Of a stretch of DNA of 64,000 bases, positions 20,400 to 33,659 are shown piece by piece. Source of the stretch: Blastomussa wellsi (Eukaryota; Cnidaria; Anthozoa; Scleractinia; Plerogyridae). The notes under the pieces were generated by a model. The model was not told the DNA's origin and ran no database searches. It saw only the letters and a program-made list of their open reading frames with translations. The stretch covers positions 41,101,508 to 41,165,507 of the forward strand of contig OX393561.1 of the NCBI GenBank assembly GCA_947652115.1. Direction: 5' to 3'. The translations under genes were made by a program, and so were the position numbers. Every line of letters starts with the position of its first letter. The first letter of the stretch is position 1.

Positions 20400-23300
20400 A
20401 TGGCAAGTCCTGTGCACAGTGTGGCATCTGCACCTGGACAATTAGAAGCTAATGATCTGTCTCTTCAGGTAAAATATTAATAATAGTAACTTTATTTTTA
20501 AGTTGAAAGCATTCTCTGATTAAATATCGACTGTTCAAATATTAGTTTCCAGCTGCGTACCTATACTTAGGGATAGACTGATGTACCCAATAGCATCATT
20601 GCAGGGCTTCCCTTCCCTTCCCCTCCAATCACACTTTGTGCCTCTCATTTTCCCCACACGTTGACGCCCTCCCCCAAGTATCACACATAGCTATACAGTG
20701 TACGACAGAGAGAAAAGTGAACTAGGGCAACCTATCTTATTTTTCCTGTTTATAATATTCAGTTACGATACATCCTTGACTCCCACAATCTCTCCTCACC
20801 CTTAAGCTGGTATAATAATGTTAATTGGTTCCTCGGACTGGGATAATTTGTTAAATGTCATATATATGCCTGGAGGCCACAGGGATACCACTTGAGCTAC
20901 GTTCAAACTATTTCTCAGTTACAGCATACTTGAGGTTATTTAATCATCATCATCATCATTTTGTCCTTTTCCCTTTAAGGGAAATGGGGCCTTTTAATAT
21001 ATATTAAATAATTAGTTTATTGTCATAATTTGCGATCTGCACTTACATCTGCTTCAGTGCCTTGAGTTACATATAGAACTGACTAATTTTATTTATTACT
21101 TTTTGTAGCCTCTGAACGATAACAATTCTGTTGGAACAGCAAAATCTTCAACTAGGAGTGAATATGCAGGATACAGTTTTCAGTAAGTTACTAGTGGTTT
21201 TATAATTGTATTATTGACAGCCATTCCCGTAAAACTGTGAACACCAGAAATGTTTATGGAATGTTATTGTGTTACAAAGAAAAAGCCAATCAGGTGTGAG
21301 AAAACTAAACTGCAAACAGCAACGGTCATTAGTTTGTGGTTTTGAGGTTTGTTTGCGTGTCCTGAACTTTGCTGCGATTGGTCACTACATAATAAACATT
21401 CCAGATTTTTTTCTGGTGTTCACGGTTTTACGGGAAAGACTGTAAATTAAAATCAATCAGCCAACACATCTGCTCATTACACCTCAGATTGAAGAATATT
21501 TGAGTTCGTACATGTACATGGCAAGCACTGGACTTTTTTTCCAGTTTCCAATAGTTTGCTGTTATATATAATCATTTTTTGCCAACCTTGTTAAATAATT
21601 AATATGCAATATGTTTAGGGCAGGAAATGTATCAGGCATGGGCTGGTATCAATACTTTTCAGCCATGTGCATGCATTTTTTGCATGTGATTATTTTTGAC
21701 TTAATTTGGGATTTTATTCTTATAGGCCCACTGTGAAGTTCAAGACAACCTCACTTCCTGCCATGCCGCTGAGCAGAAAATACGCACCCTCCCCCACTGG
21801 AACTACAAGATCAGTTCCCATCTCCTACAGTAATCATGTGGTAATTCAGTGAAACTGAAATGTAGTGATAGATCTTGAGTGGGCCCACAACCCTCCCCTT
21901 AATGCTGTCTAAAGGGCAGAAAATCTCCCCCTTCCACCCTCCATCACATTGCAGAGTTATTACCGGTACATGTAAAAACATCTGACATCGCTACAGGCTC
22001 ACCTCACTTTGAACAATTTTGGCATGATTGCAGTCAAAGTTTGTAACAAAGTTCTGCAAGGGGTGGCGACTTGTAAAATTACCGTATTAATAATTTCAAG
22101 ACTTTGCACCAGATGACAAGACTTGCATTTTCTCTGCAAGACTTAGACTAAATATTTCAGTTTTTGGATTAAGACTGAGACTGAGACCTCAAAACAACTT
22201 GCAAAAAAATGATGCTACAAGGCGTTCAGAACCATCCAATAACAAGTCGGCTTTTCAGATCTGTGAAATTTGAATAATATTTTCCCAAGAACCTTTAATT
22301 ACTTTTTGCTACACCATTCACTGCCCCTTGCTGCAGATAATCTAATTTTGGTTTTGTTTACTAAAGTATTAATTGGCCATGCAATATATTGCAAGAAAAG
22401 TGATGCAGGTTTTCTGTGGTTATTGTCATGTAAGACCTGTTTTTGAATTTCATTGTAATTCTGTATTATTTTTCTTGTTTTGTTTTATTTCTATACAGGG
22501 TGTACCATCAAGATTTTGGACAACTGAGAAGTATGTATACACAGTTTAAGTGCCAGTCAATGCTTAATAATCTGATGAAATGTACATAGTCACTATAGTC
22601 TATTACTGTGGATCACCAATTTAAACCACAGACTAGTTTTAGAATTTGTAAAGTGGGTTGTGGTTGAGTTTATATGGAGCCTAATGCCCCAACTTCTAGT
22701 GAGTTCTGGAGGCACGCTCCCCTGTTTTGTGTGCAAGGAATTCCGCAATCTAGTATACATTACTGCAACAAAGTGGAATCTCATCTGGCTAAACCTCATA
22801 CTAAATAATCACTCTGACCTATAAAATAATGACTATTAGAAGAAATTTAGCTATGTTCAATTGGAAATGAAGGTACCTGATTGCATTGGTTCTCCTAATG
22901 TTTTCTATTCACTGATAGAAACAATCATGCACGCATTGTTCTTTAAAGGCAAAATAATCCTCATGTTTGGCTTAAAAGTTCTACAGAAAATCTTATGGTA
23001 GCTTTAATTTTTGGAATTCGATCCTTTAATTTTTCTACTAAAAACAATTAGTTAAGACTACTCACCCTCGTTTTCTGTGAGTGATAGTGAAATTGGCTAT
23101 GCCTTGTTGACTATTCACTCATAGAAAACTATGGCTCAAGTTTGTACACGTCTAATTGTTAAGTAGCCTAACATAGGCATGCAATGCATGCAGATAGAGA
23201 TCTAAACACTGCACATAGCTCAAACCCTTTGTGCCTATTTAGGTAATATTGTTAGTCAATATAGTCAAATAATTTATTATATATTAAATGTAATGTACAT

Positions 23301-23563
23301 AAAATTATTAGCTAATTAGCTAATTACTTTTAAATAATCAACAGCCCTAGAATATTATACAGCAAGCAGGAAGACCGACTGAAAGCAGAGGAACAGGCAA
23401 GAGAGCATTGCCGAAGATTAAAACGAACATCAGAGGTGGGCTTCATAAACATTACATGACAAAAAGGCTTTTAAACCCTACTGGCTCATAGCTGGCAATA
23501 GCATGAAGAGGCTAAGAGTGTATACCGGTATATCTTGTTAGACATTTTGTTGTGTAGTATCCC

Positions 23564-23598
<35 letters not shown>

Positions 23599-26500
23599 AC
23601 AACAGAATTATCAGCGATACTACACAACATTTTAATGTCTAATAAGAGATTTGTTATCCAACACGCCAAATTGTTATGTCTGTGCGGGCGAATTTCTAAC
23701 CGGTTCTCTCGAGTACAAATACCATGTGATATTTGCACTCATTTTTGGCATTATTTGTACTCTATGAAGCTCAGTTGGATAATAATGAACACTACTCTCC
23801 CTGGATGGAATGCTAGTCTAAGAGAGGCACTGTGAGAATAAATTGCTCACCCAACAACACAATGCAATGATCCCGGCCAGGACTGGAGCCTGTACCAATC
23901 ATTCAGAAGTCCAATGCACTAACGTAACCATTGGAGTGAACAAGCCAAAAATCACTACATGCTCTAGATCTTTGGATAATAATTGTAATTTTGATGTATT
24001 ATTAAATATTGCTGAATAATTATTTTTGCTGTCTCTATATGTAGATTCTTCATCACAGGGTCGACAAGCAGTATTATATGGCTGGGACAAAAATCCCATT
24101 GCAAGGAAGGTGGGCCCATTTTAAGATATATATTTTTGTGCATCTTGTGAGGTTGCATGAGCATTAATTTTTATTCTGACTGAATGGTTGATAGTCCTGG
24201 TTGCGACTGTCATTGTGATGTCATACTCGGATTTTGTAGGTAAAGTAATTGCATATGAACCTTGTTCCCCATAAGGCCGGAGCTTATCCCAGTTTTCACA
24301 GCAGGAAGCGACTAGGAGTATTTCTATTCTCCTAACCACCCCACCACTCTCCCCCCCCCCCCCCCATGGGGTGCCAGTCTATCCCAGCACTACCTACCTT
24401 TTTTAAAGTTTGCACAATGGGAGTAAAGTGTCTTGTACAAGAACAAAACACAGTGCTCTTGCCAGGGCTCAAACACAGACTACTTGGTCTGGAATCAGGC
24501 AATCTAACCATTAGGCCAACATATATGTCTCCCCTAGAATATTGTAGTAACCACGTCAGTACCCTTCTGTAGGTATGATGTGGACAAAACAGATCTGTTG
24601 AGGTTGAGACTTCTAGCACAACAGAAGCAGTTAGTGGACTACGATGCTGCCAAAAATGCAAAGTTAGTGATTCCAACTAAAATGGCTAATGTCACACCCT
24701 TTGATAGGAGGGAATGTAGGTTAGCTGCAGCTTTTACATGTAGGCTCATTAAAATCCGGTTACGTTAGGCTTGTCATACCCTCAGGGTATGTCAAGAGGT
24801 TTCCACTTTCTTCCTGATCTTTTGTTAATCCATCTCATTTTGGACTTGCTGTCATGGCTTGCGTAGAAGAAAGAAATCCTTTGGGACCAGTGTTAGCTTA
24901 TCATAACAGGATTTGAGCCAAGGAAAGTTTCCCAGAAAATCCCGAGCCAAACCAGTCAGGTCACTATATTGAGAACTTTGATCAATGTTGTAAGTCGTTT
25001 GCCACACGGATTTCTGGAACATTAACTTGCATTTTGGATGTCAAAATTTAAATATTGAAAAAGTTTGTCAAGTAGCAACTTTGTGTTTACGTTTACCTTT
25101 ATGTTTCCGTTTATTTTTAAGTTTATGTTTATTTCTTTGTCAGTTTCCCAAGCAGTAACCCTCGCGACAGTCCCAGTGGTCAGTTGAGTACCCCTGTGCC
25201 AGGAAATGGGACCAGAAATGCTAGCTCGGCAGTAAGTTTTAAATTTAAGTATTAAATTTCTAGTGTGATAAGGTGGTGGCAAACGAGGACACTTTGTTGT
25301 GGACACACTGTTGCCGACAAAAATGTTTCCCGCGCTCGCAACATTGTTGCGTTTGTGTCCGCAACAAATGTTTTCGCGTTTGTGCGCGCAACAAAACGCA
25401 CGAGCTTGCGCTAAGAAAATCCTTTTCAGCCATTTTCCGATAATCGCTGAAGAATATTGAGAAGAGCTCTGCAGGGTCTTTTGACAGTGTGTAACCATTC
25501 AACTGAAAGCGATTGGACAGTGCTTTCATGTGGTGTCGTTTGTTTTTCAGTGTTTACAAAATGAAATTCGCAATCACGTTGCCTTCTCAGTTGTGTGCTT
25601 TGGTCATACATGTATTAGGAGTACTAATTTCTAAATCGCGATTGTTTAAATTGTTTCTTTATATTTCCTAAGGCATTTTCATCTGTGACTGATTTTGAGA
25701 GTGCAGCCGCGAGCCACGATGGCAAATGGGCGGAGGAAGAATCAGATGCGAGCTCTGTCGATGCGTTTGACAGCGTCTCAAACAAAGGATCTAGACGAGA
25801 AGAATTCGAGGCTCGTAAAGCAATGGCTCTTGAGGAGAGGCAATCTCAACAAGAGGGTGCAGATTCCGTCGACGAAAGATTGACAAAGAGCGCAAACGTA
25901 ATGGAAGGTAAAAAGGCGAATGCTGCAAAGACTAAGACAAGCTCTTCCGCGAAGACACTCAAAAAGGGTAAAATACGATTTAAGGACGGAGGGAAGGCTC
26001 CTGAAAGTCAAAAATCGCTGGGTAAAGATGGAAAGAAGATCGCAAAGAAAGCTGTAGGGCAAGAAGTGGGGAAGGAGGTGGATGAGAGGAAAGAAGACAC
26101 GAATGATGTTAGTGAACCTAAGGAGGAAAAGAGGAATAAATATTTAGATGAATGGCTTGGGATAAAAAGAGAAGAGGAAGATACACGTTATAAGCCGGGA
26201 AAACCTCCACCAAACAGGTTAGTGCAGTGAAGAATTACAGTTTCATGGATGTGGTGTGCTTAGGTTAGATACCATAAAACAATTCGTTTCTTTGTTTACA
26301 GAAAAACAACAACATTCGTTGTGAGGTCATGGGTTATAATCCTGTCGGGAACTCTTTTGTCCCACGCTCGTGTCATAATTGATATCATTTCTTCTTTTCA
26401 TTTACTCACCAAGCTGAAAAATTACCATCTTTCATGTTTACCCAAAACAAAAACAACATGAGCGAGTATTCACGAAAATAAAAGGACACTCAAAATGTTC

Positions 26501-29500
26501 AAAAGTGTCCGGACGTAAGACACTACATAAGTAACACATTTAAGCAACAACAACAACAAATTTATTGGTATTCCCATATACAGATGGTATTACCTAAAAT
26601 AACAAATAAAATTACAATAATACTCATCACATTGGACTAAATACTGAAATTACAAGTTTCTCTTATCTGTAATGCTTCATATACAAAGTAACCTAGTTTC
26701 TTACAAATGAAAGAATCAACATTATTAAACAGGAATATAGTTTTATCAGTATCGTTCAAAACATCGAATGACGGATATTTAAGTACAGTGTCACTTGTTA
26801 TTTGTTGCCTAATAGTTTTATAACGATCACAATGGTATACGCAAAGAATGTTTTAAACCAAGCATGTTCTTTTCTTGACTGAAACGACCTCTAAACAGAC
26901 AATGTTTAATTTCCCACCAGGATTTTTATGTCTTCTAACACCGAAGCTGCGAAAAAGGGTACAAGGAAATTTTCCTCGTAAGTATTCAGTGTTATTCACG
27001 TGAGGAATTATGAATTTATGCCAATTGCCCTGACGCCCTTGTTTAACGCGAACTGCGATTCTACGCGAATCGATTTATGCATTTCGGTGGGCGTTGTTAA
27101 AAAAATAAATAAATTCAATCAAAGTTACTTAGATGCCACCTTTGGCAGCTTTATAAAAGTACCTGGCAAATTGTCTCTTCTTCAAATCATCCAATCAGGT
27201 AAAAGCCTGCTGTTATAAATTATGTCACCGCGGTCTTGTCGTCCAGCAATTTTTGATGTAACCTGTTGTTGCTGTCTTGGGGTTAAGGCAATCAACAGTC
27301 CTTCAATGAATATTCGATATTGGTTAATCTTATTTTATTGTATATAATTGCTGTTGTCTTTTTTTTTCAGAACTTTTCTGACTGAGATTACAGAAGCTAA
27401 CGTGTCTGAAGAAGAAGAATTCCTCACATCCGTAAGTGACATTCTCTGGACAGGGCCGAAAAACGCTGAAGCACCTTTTTCATAATTTTTTTACGCTGAA
27501 CTTGCCATTTTACATCAAAATTAAAAAGGTTATATTTGTGTTAACATAGGTCAAAACGTAGTACAAAAATTTGTTCATCTTTACTAAACTTACTCAGGGA
27601 TATTTGAGAAAACGATGTGTTATTTGCTGATCAAAATCTCACCTCTCCCAAAGTACAGGGCCTTATATCTCAAGGTTCGCATTCACCAAATTTTGGTCCC
27701 ATTTGACATTTTGTTCTTTATCCCTTAAAGGGCTTGTATACAAAATATTGAGCTTATATATCCATTGGCGTCCTTATAACGGGAGGTCGTATTTCGTTTT
27801 TCCGCCCTGTCCATTCTCTGTAGTCCAGTCCCCAAATTAATTATCCCTTCCGCGCGCCCTATGTTGGGAACCCCTATATAGGGCACTCGGAAGGTAGAAG
27901 GTTGCTGGTTTTCGAGTGCATTTCTCCTAAACAATAAAGATATATCAGAATAATCTCTTGCATTTTCCTTCCTAAGGATGCCCGGTACGGAATCATCAAC
28001 GATAAACAGAGGCATGTGTTTGGACTGTTGTTTGATGAAGTCGATAAAGACAAAAACGGCAGCGTCACTTTGCAAGAACTCAAGCTAAGGATGCAGCCTG
28101 CTGTTTCCAGACATGATATCAAACACTTTGTGCGGGTATGTACTTCTGTTATCAGCATAGCGCTCTTCTTTTGCCTTGCATTTGCCGGGCTTAGGAAGTT
28201 AAGCCATCGAAGTAACTCGTTCTTCTCCGCCATTCAGTTCCATAAACCAAAACCACTGAAACATACTTTTTCCCGCGTTTGGCGCGGTTGGCAAGGTTTC
28301 ACTACGAGTTCTGATTGGTTCACTGCGCTGGCTGAACGTGTTGTGATTGGTCGCCGGTGGTAATGTCCTCGTTTAGGTTTTACAACATGCATTTGAATCC
28401 CCGTCTTTAATTGATTGAAAAGAAAACCGCGTTAAACATGCCTAAGGGTCAGAAATTAACTTGGCTTTCGCGCATTTTCATGCGCGTGACGTAGGCTATA
28501 GACTCTTGCTTCGAGTTCCGATTTGCTCATTGCATCATCTGAATTTCTTGTACATGATAGACCAGATATAACATCGTGCTGTAAAAACCACGGACTATAG
28601 TATTTACCAAACTTCAGGTGATAGTATATATACAGGTATTAAATTTTATTTCATATTAAGTGATTCGCTTAAATGTCAACAGGTGTTTGACTTAAACAAA
28701 GACGAGACAATAGACAAAAGAGAATTCACGGCTATCTGCGCTCTAAACGATCGAATTGCTGGAACCAAGTAAGGCGTCTGTTGTTTGACTGATTCATTGC
28801 TGATTTGTGAAGTAGCTATCTTACAGTATTCAAAAAGGAAAAAGCTAACCATGTTTGTTCTTTTTTCAGAACTGAATCAGAAGACGCATCTTTGGCGTTA
28901 GATCTGGAAAATTTGGCTCAGCACATTGTGATATTCAAGGTAAATTATAAGTTGCTACGAATTTGTTTTAATTTAGTCTCTGTTCCTTCAGTTACCTGCT
29001 AAAACCCAGCTCCTCCCACGCGGACGCAATTTTCGCTAGGCGCTAGGTCTCTGGGGCGCTGAGAGGAGCTCCAGACCGAACTTTAAGACCGTTTTAATTT
29101 CTTTTGCACAAATACCAATCGTTTCACTGTGGTTTTTTTACGTTGTTTGAAGGAAATGTTCAAAACAATCGATGAAGATGACGACAACAGACTGGATGCT
29201 GGTGAGCTGCTGGTCATGGTGTCTGCTGCCATGGAAACGGAAATAGGGGCAGACCTTCAGACAGCCAAAGAGGTGCTTGAAGGAGCACGTGATGAATTTG
29301 GTAAGTCCCTTTAGCGGCACGTGCTTAGCACGTGATAACTGCAACGGTTGTAATGACTTTTATGCAATGCGGTGCATTTACATTTGTTTTCATTTTTCTC
29401 TCCTTTTTCAGGATTTATCGATTTTATTGGCTTTATGTCGTACATACCGTTCTTTGCGAAGCTTATTCGAACCGTTCTCGACCATCCGCTGACCATTGCT

Positions 29501-29596
29501 GAACTAGAGCGGGCTCGGGAGCGAGTCCGACAGCACGACATCACTTTCAAGCCCAAGAAAAAGACAAAAGAGCCGAAAAGTTGGGAAGTATTCTAG
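20400..29596 (+). CDS. EF-hand calcium-binding protein, 642 aa, unnamed
   Basis: Sixteen exons: 20400-20468, 21109-21182, 21726-21840, 22499-22530, 23351-23435, 24045-24109, 24573-24662, 25144-25231, 25673-26217, 26921-26977, 27371-27431, 27977-28135, 28683-28768, 28870-28939, 29153-29300 and 29412-29596. They total 1929 nt, in phase. The N-terminal third is Ser/Thr-rich then charged and helical (KQEDRLKAEEQAREHCRR). Exon 9 is a Lys/Glu-rich, probably disordered region. Three canonical EF-hand loops follow: D450-D452-N454...E461, D483-N485-D487...E494 and D539-D541-D543...E550. A degenerate fourth may exist at FGFIDFIGF. The basic tail is KPKKKTKEPKSWEVF. No signal peptide or membrane span is seen. 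I do not recognise a named orthologue; calcium binding is the only function supported. Confidence 0.8.
21226..21434. mobile_element. MITE with CCCGTAAAACTGTGAACACC termini
   Basis: CCCGTAAAACTGTGAACACC at the left is mirrored by its complement at the right, and AATAAACATTCC mirrors GGAATGTTATT just inside. It lies in an intron of the EF-hand gene. Related interior sequence (GCCAATCAGGTGTGAGAAAA type) recurs near 16310-16440 and 50732-50800. Confidence 0.6.
23795..23940. repeat. Decayed copy of the GATGCTAGTCCA repeat
   Basis: It shares GGATGGAATGCTAGTC, GAGAGGCACTGTGAGA and the TCCCGGCCAGGACTGGAGCC block with the repeat at 19250-19510. It lies in an EF-hand gene intron. Confidence 0.5.
24270..24530. 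repeat. Third copy of the GATGCTAGTCCA repeat
   Basis: It includes a C homopolymer near 24350-24365, then GGGGTGCCAGTCTATCCCAGC, the AAGAACAAAACACAGTGCTC block and AATCTAACCATTAGGCCA. It ends just before the exon at 24573. Confidence 0.5.
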
Positions 29597-30337
29597 AAGT
29601 CTCGATTCTCACATTTAACCATATTTTTTTCTTCGAAATAATTAATCTTTAACATAACGGTCGTTGTCTAAACGAACTTTAAACCTGGTTTACAGTACGC
29701 CTGTGATTTCGGCCTTCTCACGTCGCTTAGCTGCTTTGGGCGTTCATGAAATGAGCGATCGGGAGTAATGAGAAGGTGGAATGAACGAAGAGGCCTTTTA
29801 GATATCATGAAAGAAGTACCGTCAGCTCACTCCAAGGCGGACGCCATCGGGTCGGTGTCATCTGTCCGTGTTAGTGAGGTAAAGTAAAACGACTGAGAAA
29901 CGGTGCGCAGGGACCAGCACCAGTTTCCTGTGTTAGAGAGGTGCCCGTCTAGACCACGCCGTTGTCAAATCTGATGATGTTTATAGCTTTATGAAAAGAA
30001 GCGATTAGTGATTTTTCGTCACACTACAGAAGTATAAAATTGTATATTTTTTTAGATGTTTTGCACTGATGCCTTTTTTAACAGAAATTTGAACAGGATA
30101 GTTATTCACGCAGCATATTTTAAAACAATTAAAAACAACATTTTGAGTGCTACGCTCCTAACCATTGTCACCTAGAAAGTCTTTGATTAGCTTTTGAGAA
30201 CTTCTGTTGTCAAATAACCAATCAGTCAAACTGTGAGAACTGGCTGTTCATTCGCAGGTTGAGGCACGCAGTTTTCGCGCGCGCTCTGCAGTCGTTGGTG
30301 CTGATGCGAGGCAGCGCGCGCACAAGGATAACACAAC

Positions 30338-30552
30338 TTATCAATAAAGGGCAAAATTGCTGAGCGCTGATTGGTTGAGAGAGAGGGCATTTTTTCTTAA
30401 TCGAGGGCATTTTTAGTAATCAAGAGAGGGCATGATTACCTGTTAATGATTGGCTAATCCGTTAATTGCCGTAGCGCTAAACAGGCTTCCCAGATAAAAA
30501 TAGACTGCGCGCGTGATTTTCCTTCGTATAAATTTTGCCCTTTATTGATAAA
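30338..30552. mobile_element. MITE with TTATCAATAAAGGGCAAAAT termini
   Basis: TTATCAATAAAGGGCAAAAT at the left end is mirrored by ATTTTGCCCTTTATTGATAA at the right end, with a 215-bp body and no coding capacity. The next element (30556) starts 4 bp further on, so two elements lie almost end to end. Confidence 0.65.
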
Positions 30553-30555
30553 CAA

Positions 30556-30713
30556 GTAATCCCATGAGACCTCGTACTATTAAGGATTAATTGAACTTGA
30601 GTTTTCAAAATTTTCCAAATTGCCCTCGTCGCTTCGCGACTCGGGCAATTTTGGAAAATTTTGAAAACTCTCGTGCAATTAATCCTTAATAGTACTTGGC
30701 CTCATGTGATTAC
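30556..30713. mobile_element. Foldback MITE, second copy of the GTAATC family
   Basis: It begins GTAATCCCATGAG and ends CTCATGTGATTAC. Long arms include TACTATTAAGGATTAATTG and its complement, closing on CGTCGCTTCGCGACTCGGG. The outer 50 bp resemble those of the element at 3771-3888, but the centre differs. Confidence 0.7.
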
Positions 30714-31699
30714 CTATACAAATATGGAGCCGAAAGAGTGATGAGTTTTTGTTCCAAGGTGGTTTTTTATGAGGCCTTTTTTCCTTAAATGATAGTATGT
30801 TCTAAACTTAGGTCTTGTTAGAATGGTATGTCAGAAAAAGTCAAATTTGGCAGGTTTTTGGTGTTACTGTGAGTACCGTAAGAACCGTAAGAACACAGTT
30901 GAATGCAGCGTATGCGTAGTTAGTCAAAAAATTGAGATTGTACTCTTTAGGTCCAATCATTCCGAAATACGCGTATTTCTCGAAAACCGCTCGTTAGAAT
31001 TTTACTAAATTTGGCAGGACAATACTCCAGGAAACAAGAAAGAAAGTTGTTGCAAAAATTCTGAAATTTGACAGAGGAAATTGTAAATAATGGAGTTATC
31101 ATCAAGGACGGATAGCTGAAAATCGGTCTGTTAAAATGACATTAGAATAGTGTCCGCATGTGAGTATTGTGACAAGTTTGTTTCAGGCAAATTATAGAGA
31201 AAATCTAACGACTGAATTTTCCGCAAATAGGCAAACCCCGATTTTAAATTGATGTTTATATCTAGTCAAGTTACCATGGCAACAGCGCACATGTCAGCGT
31301 AACTATCAAAATTCGAAAGTTTATCCTTTTAACTTATCTCCTGCCAATTTTGGGGACCTAGAGTTCAACGGTTTTAGAATAAAGGGCAAATGCAAGACAG
31401 GTTTTAAAAACTGTGTTCTTCCACCTTAACCTCTCCGCTGTCGGTAATTCCAATGTTTTGATTGGCCGGTTCAAAAAGAAGCCAGTGAAAAGCTGTCAGA
31501 AAGATGTCAAAATTTAATCAACAACTTTCTCAAGTGGCAACGGTTCGGTGCTTAGTGATGCACTATTAGAACTGTGAAGGGGAGGGGGGAGTCCAAAAAA
31601 CAGACTGCAAAACAAAAATGTAAGAAAAAAATCCTGCATTGCAAAGGAACCTGAAAAAAAATAAACTGCATGGTTGAAAAAAAATCTTGCACTCCTGCA

Positions 31700-31857
31700 G
31701 GCCCCGGTTGTTCAAAGGATGGATAATGCTATCCAGTGGATAAATCATTATCCAGTGGATAGTCTAGTTTGTTTTGCCAACACTTATCTACTGGGTAGTG
31801 ATTTATCAACTGGATTAAGTTATCCCATACTATCCACCCTTTGAACAACTGGGGCCT
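31700..31857. mobile_element. MITE with GGCCCCGGTTGTTCAAAGG termini
   Basis: Left end GGCCCCGGTTGTTCAAAGGA and right end CCTTTGAACAACTGGGGCC are inverted. The interior repeats TATCCAGTGGATA-like units. This is a non-coding foldback element of a type I recall as common in cnidarian genomes. Confidence 0.65.
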
Positions 31858-32454
31858 GGTTGTGAAAAAATAACATACCTACCACCCTCCCTTCACATCC
31901 CTTCACAGTTTTTCAGCTTTTTGTTACAAAATATCTATCACCAACATTTACAATAAACGACCCTCTGGTTGGTTTTTAGTTTTGCATTTTGCTGAGCCAA
32001 GTATTTTTTGGTTATTTTTGTATGTCCATTTTCATTGTGCATTATTTTATACAACCCAAACTTGATCAATGAAAAATTAAAGAAATAGTCGATGATATTT
32101 TATTAAAATAACGTATTTTTACAAATTTCATAATGAAAAAGGAATCGCCAATTATATTATCATAGAAACATAGAAGTTTGTGTATACATTTTACCAGGTA
32201 TTTAAAACAAGGCATTTTCTTTAACCTTGCTGGTAATAAGTGGTAAATAAATACACTCACGGTGCTTCGTGGCCTTATTCTTTTTGTTTGGTACAAAAAA
32301 AGAACCTTCCGAAGAATGCTCTTCCGCTAATGGTTAACTCCAAACGGTTGCCAAAACCACTCTCCTTCAAAGTTTCTGACGTACACCTATGATTTTAGTT
32401 ACCTGGACTATACGAGAGATCTAAACAAGGAGCATCCTTAATGGCCTCAGTTTT

Positions 32455-32600
32455 CAAGGACCTCGAATAATCGAGGGCGGGGAAGAAGCGGGCGAGCGAG
32501 GAAAAGAAAACGAGGGGATCTTTTTTCGCTTTACCACTCCCTAGTTTTCTCCTCGCTCGCCCGCTTTCCCTCGACTAAATATTCGAGAGCCTGGAACAGG
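32455..32600. repeat. Foldback repeat, GAGGCGAGCG-type arms
   Basis: GCGGGCGAGCGAGGA near 32488 is mirrored by TCCTCGCTCGCCCGC near 32550, within an AATAATCGAGGG/CCCTCGACTAAATATT frame. It ends near GCCTGGAACAGGCTA, a terminus shared with the element at 42907-43042. Confidence 0.5.
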
Positions 32601-32675
32601 CTAATCTTGATTATGTTCGGTATTAGATACTTTGAGTTCGACGGTCGAGAAAGCGGCAGACAAATCGCACTTTTT

Positions 32676-32766
32676 TAGAAAGATCACGATATTTTTTAAT
32701 CCATAAGACATGTTTCGAGTCACATCGAAACGTGTCTTATGGATTAAAAATATCGCGATATTTCTA
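32676..32766. mobile_element. Near-perfect palindromic foldback element
   Basis: Arms of about 42 nt (TAGAAAGATCACGATATTTT and TTAATCCATAAGACATGTTT, with their complements) surround a 6-nt centre. No coding capacity. Confidence 0.65.
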
Positions 32767-33659
32767 ACTTGAATACTTTTAGTTGAAACGAGGCGCACGG
32801 AAGCGCGGAAATTTACATGGGTATACCGGAGGCCTCAGGATCACATTGCCATTTCTATGTTTTAAGTAAAGCACGGCATGTTGCCAAGTTCGGCAACCGA
32901 ACTATTTATCACAAGTCACACAAACTATAATCTCAGAAACGCAGACTTCAGACAGGAATCTTTTAATACTACAAAATACGGCAAACACTCTCTCAGGCAT
33001 TTTGGGCCACTTAACCGGGAGGCGGGAGCTAAGATCAGCACCTACACTCAGTAACTTCAAAAAAAGGCATTAGAAAGACAGACATTGCCTCGTTAATAGA
33101 CGACTCGTGTAACGACTGTGTCCTTTGCAAGAGTGAGCATTAGTTCACCTCCCCATCGTACTCTCATTTTATAGAGTTATATTTTACGATTCAGAGATAT
33201 TATTCGGTATTCATTTATTAGAAGTAGAATTTAGAGTTTAAATTATAATTATAATTTACAATATATTATTAGATTTTTATATATAGGTAATAGTCTCCCC
33301 AAGTAGTAAGGCAGTGTGCCTGAGCTATAAGACACGAGACTTCAATAAAGTTCATTATTATTATTACCCCCCCCCCCCCGCCCCCCTACCCCCACTCCCC
33401 TCCTCTCCGGTCCGTCTTCTTTACAATAAAATCACTGATTTGTGATTTCGCATATGTAAATAGGCTCTTGAAACAGTTTTTTCACTATTTAAATGAAGGC
33501 AAGTCGTTTAAGCAAATTAGCTGTTAAGCTACTCGACACTTGAAGCAATTCAACTCTACTCTTCAAGCAGTAACTGCTTTAATTTTAAACCGGTCAAAAC
33601 TCCGAAAAGGGGAAATCACAACTTCAGATTCCTTTTCAGTTTTAAAACTTCCTGTTGAT

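Larger units (their letters stand above)
29597..33659. other. Intergenic region with several MITEs
   Basis: I find no coding exon with splice support between the EF-hand gene and the membrane-protein gene. The stretch holds at least four foldback elements (listed separately), a C-rich run near 33367-33388, and otherwise unique AT-rich sequence. Confidence 0.6.

Noticed and set aside
33540..33659. Extra N-terminal residues for the membrane protein
   Set aside because: That start is TTG; the first ATG in frame is 33660, and nuclear genes need ATG.
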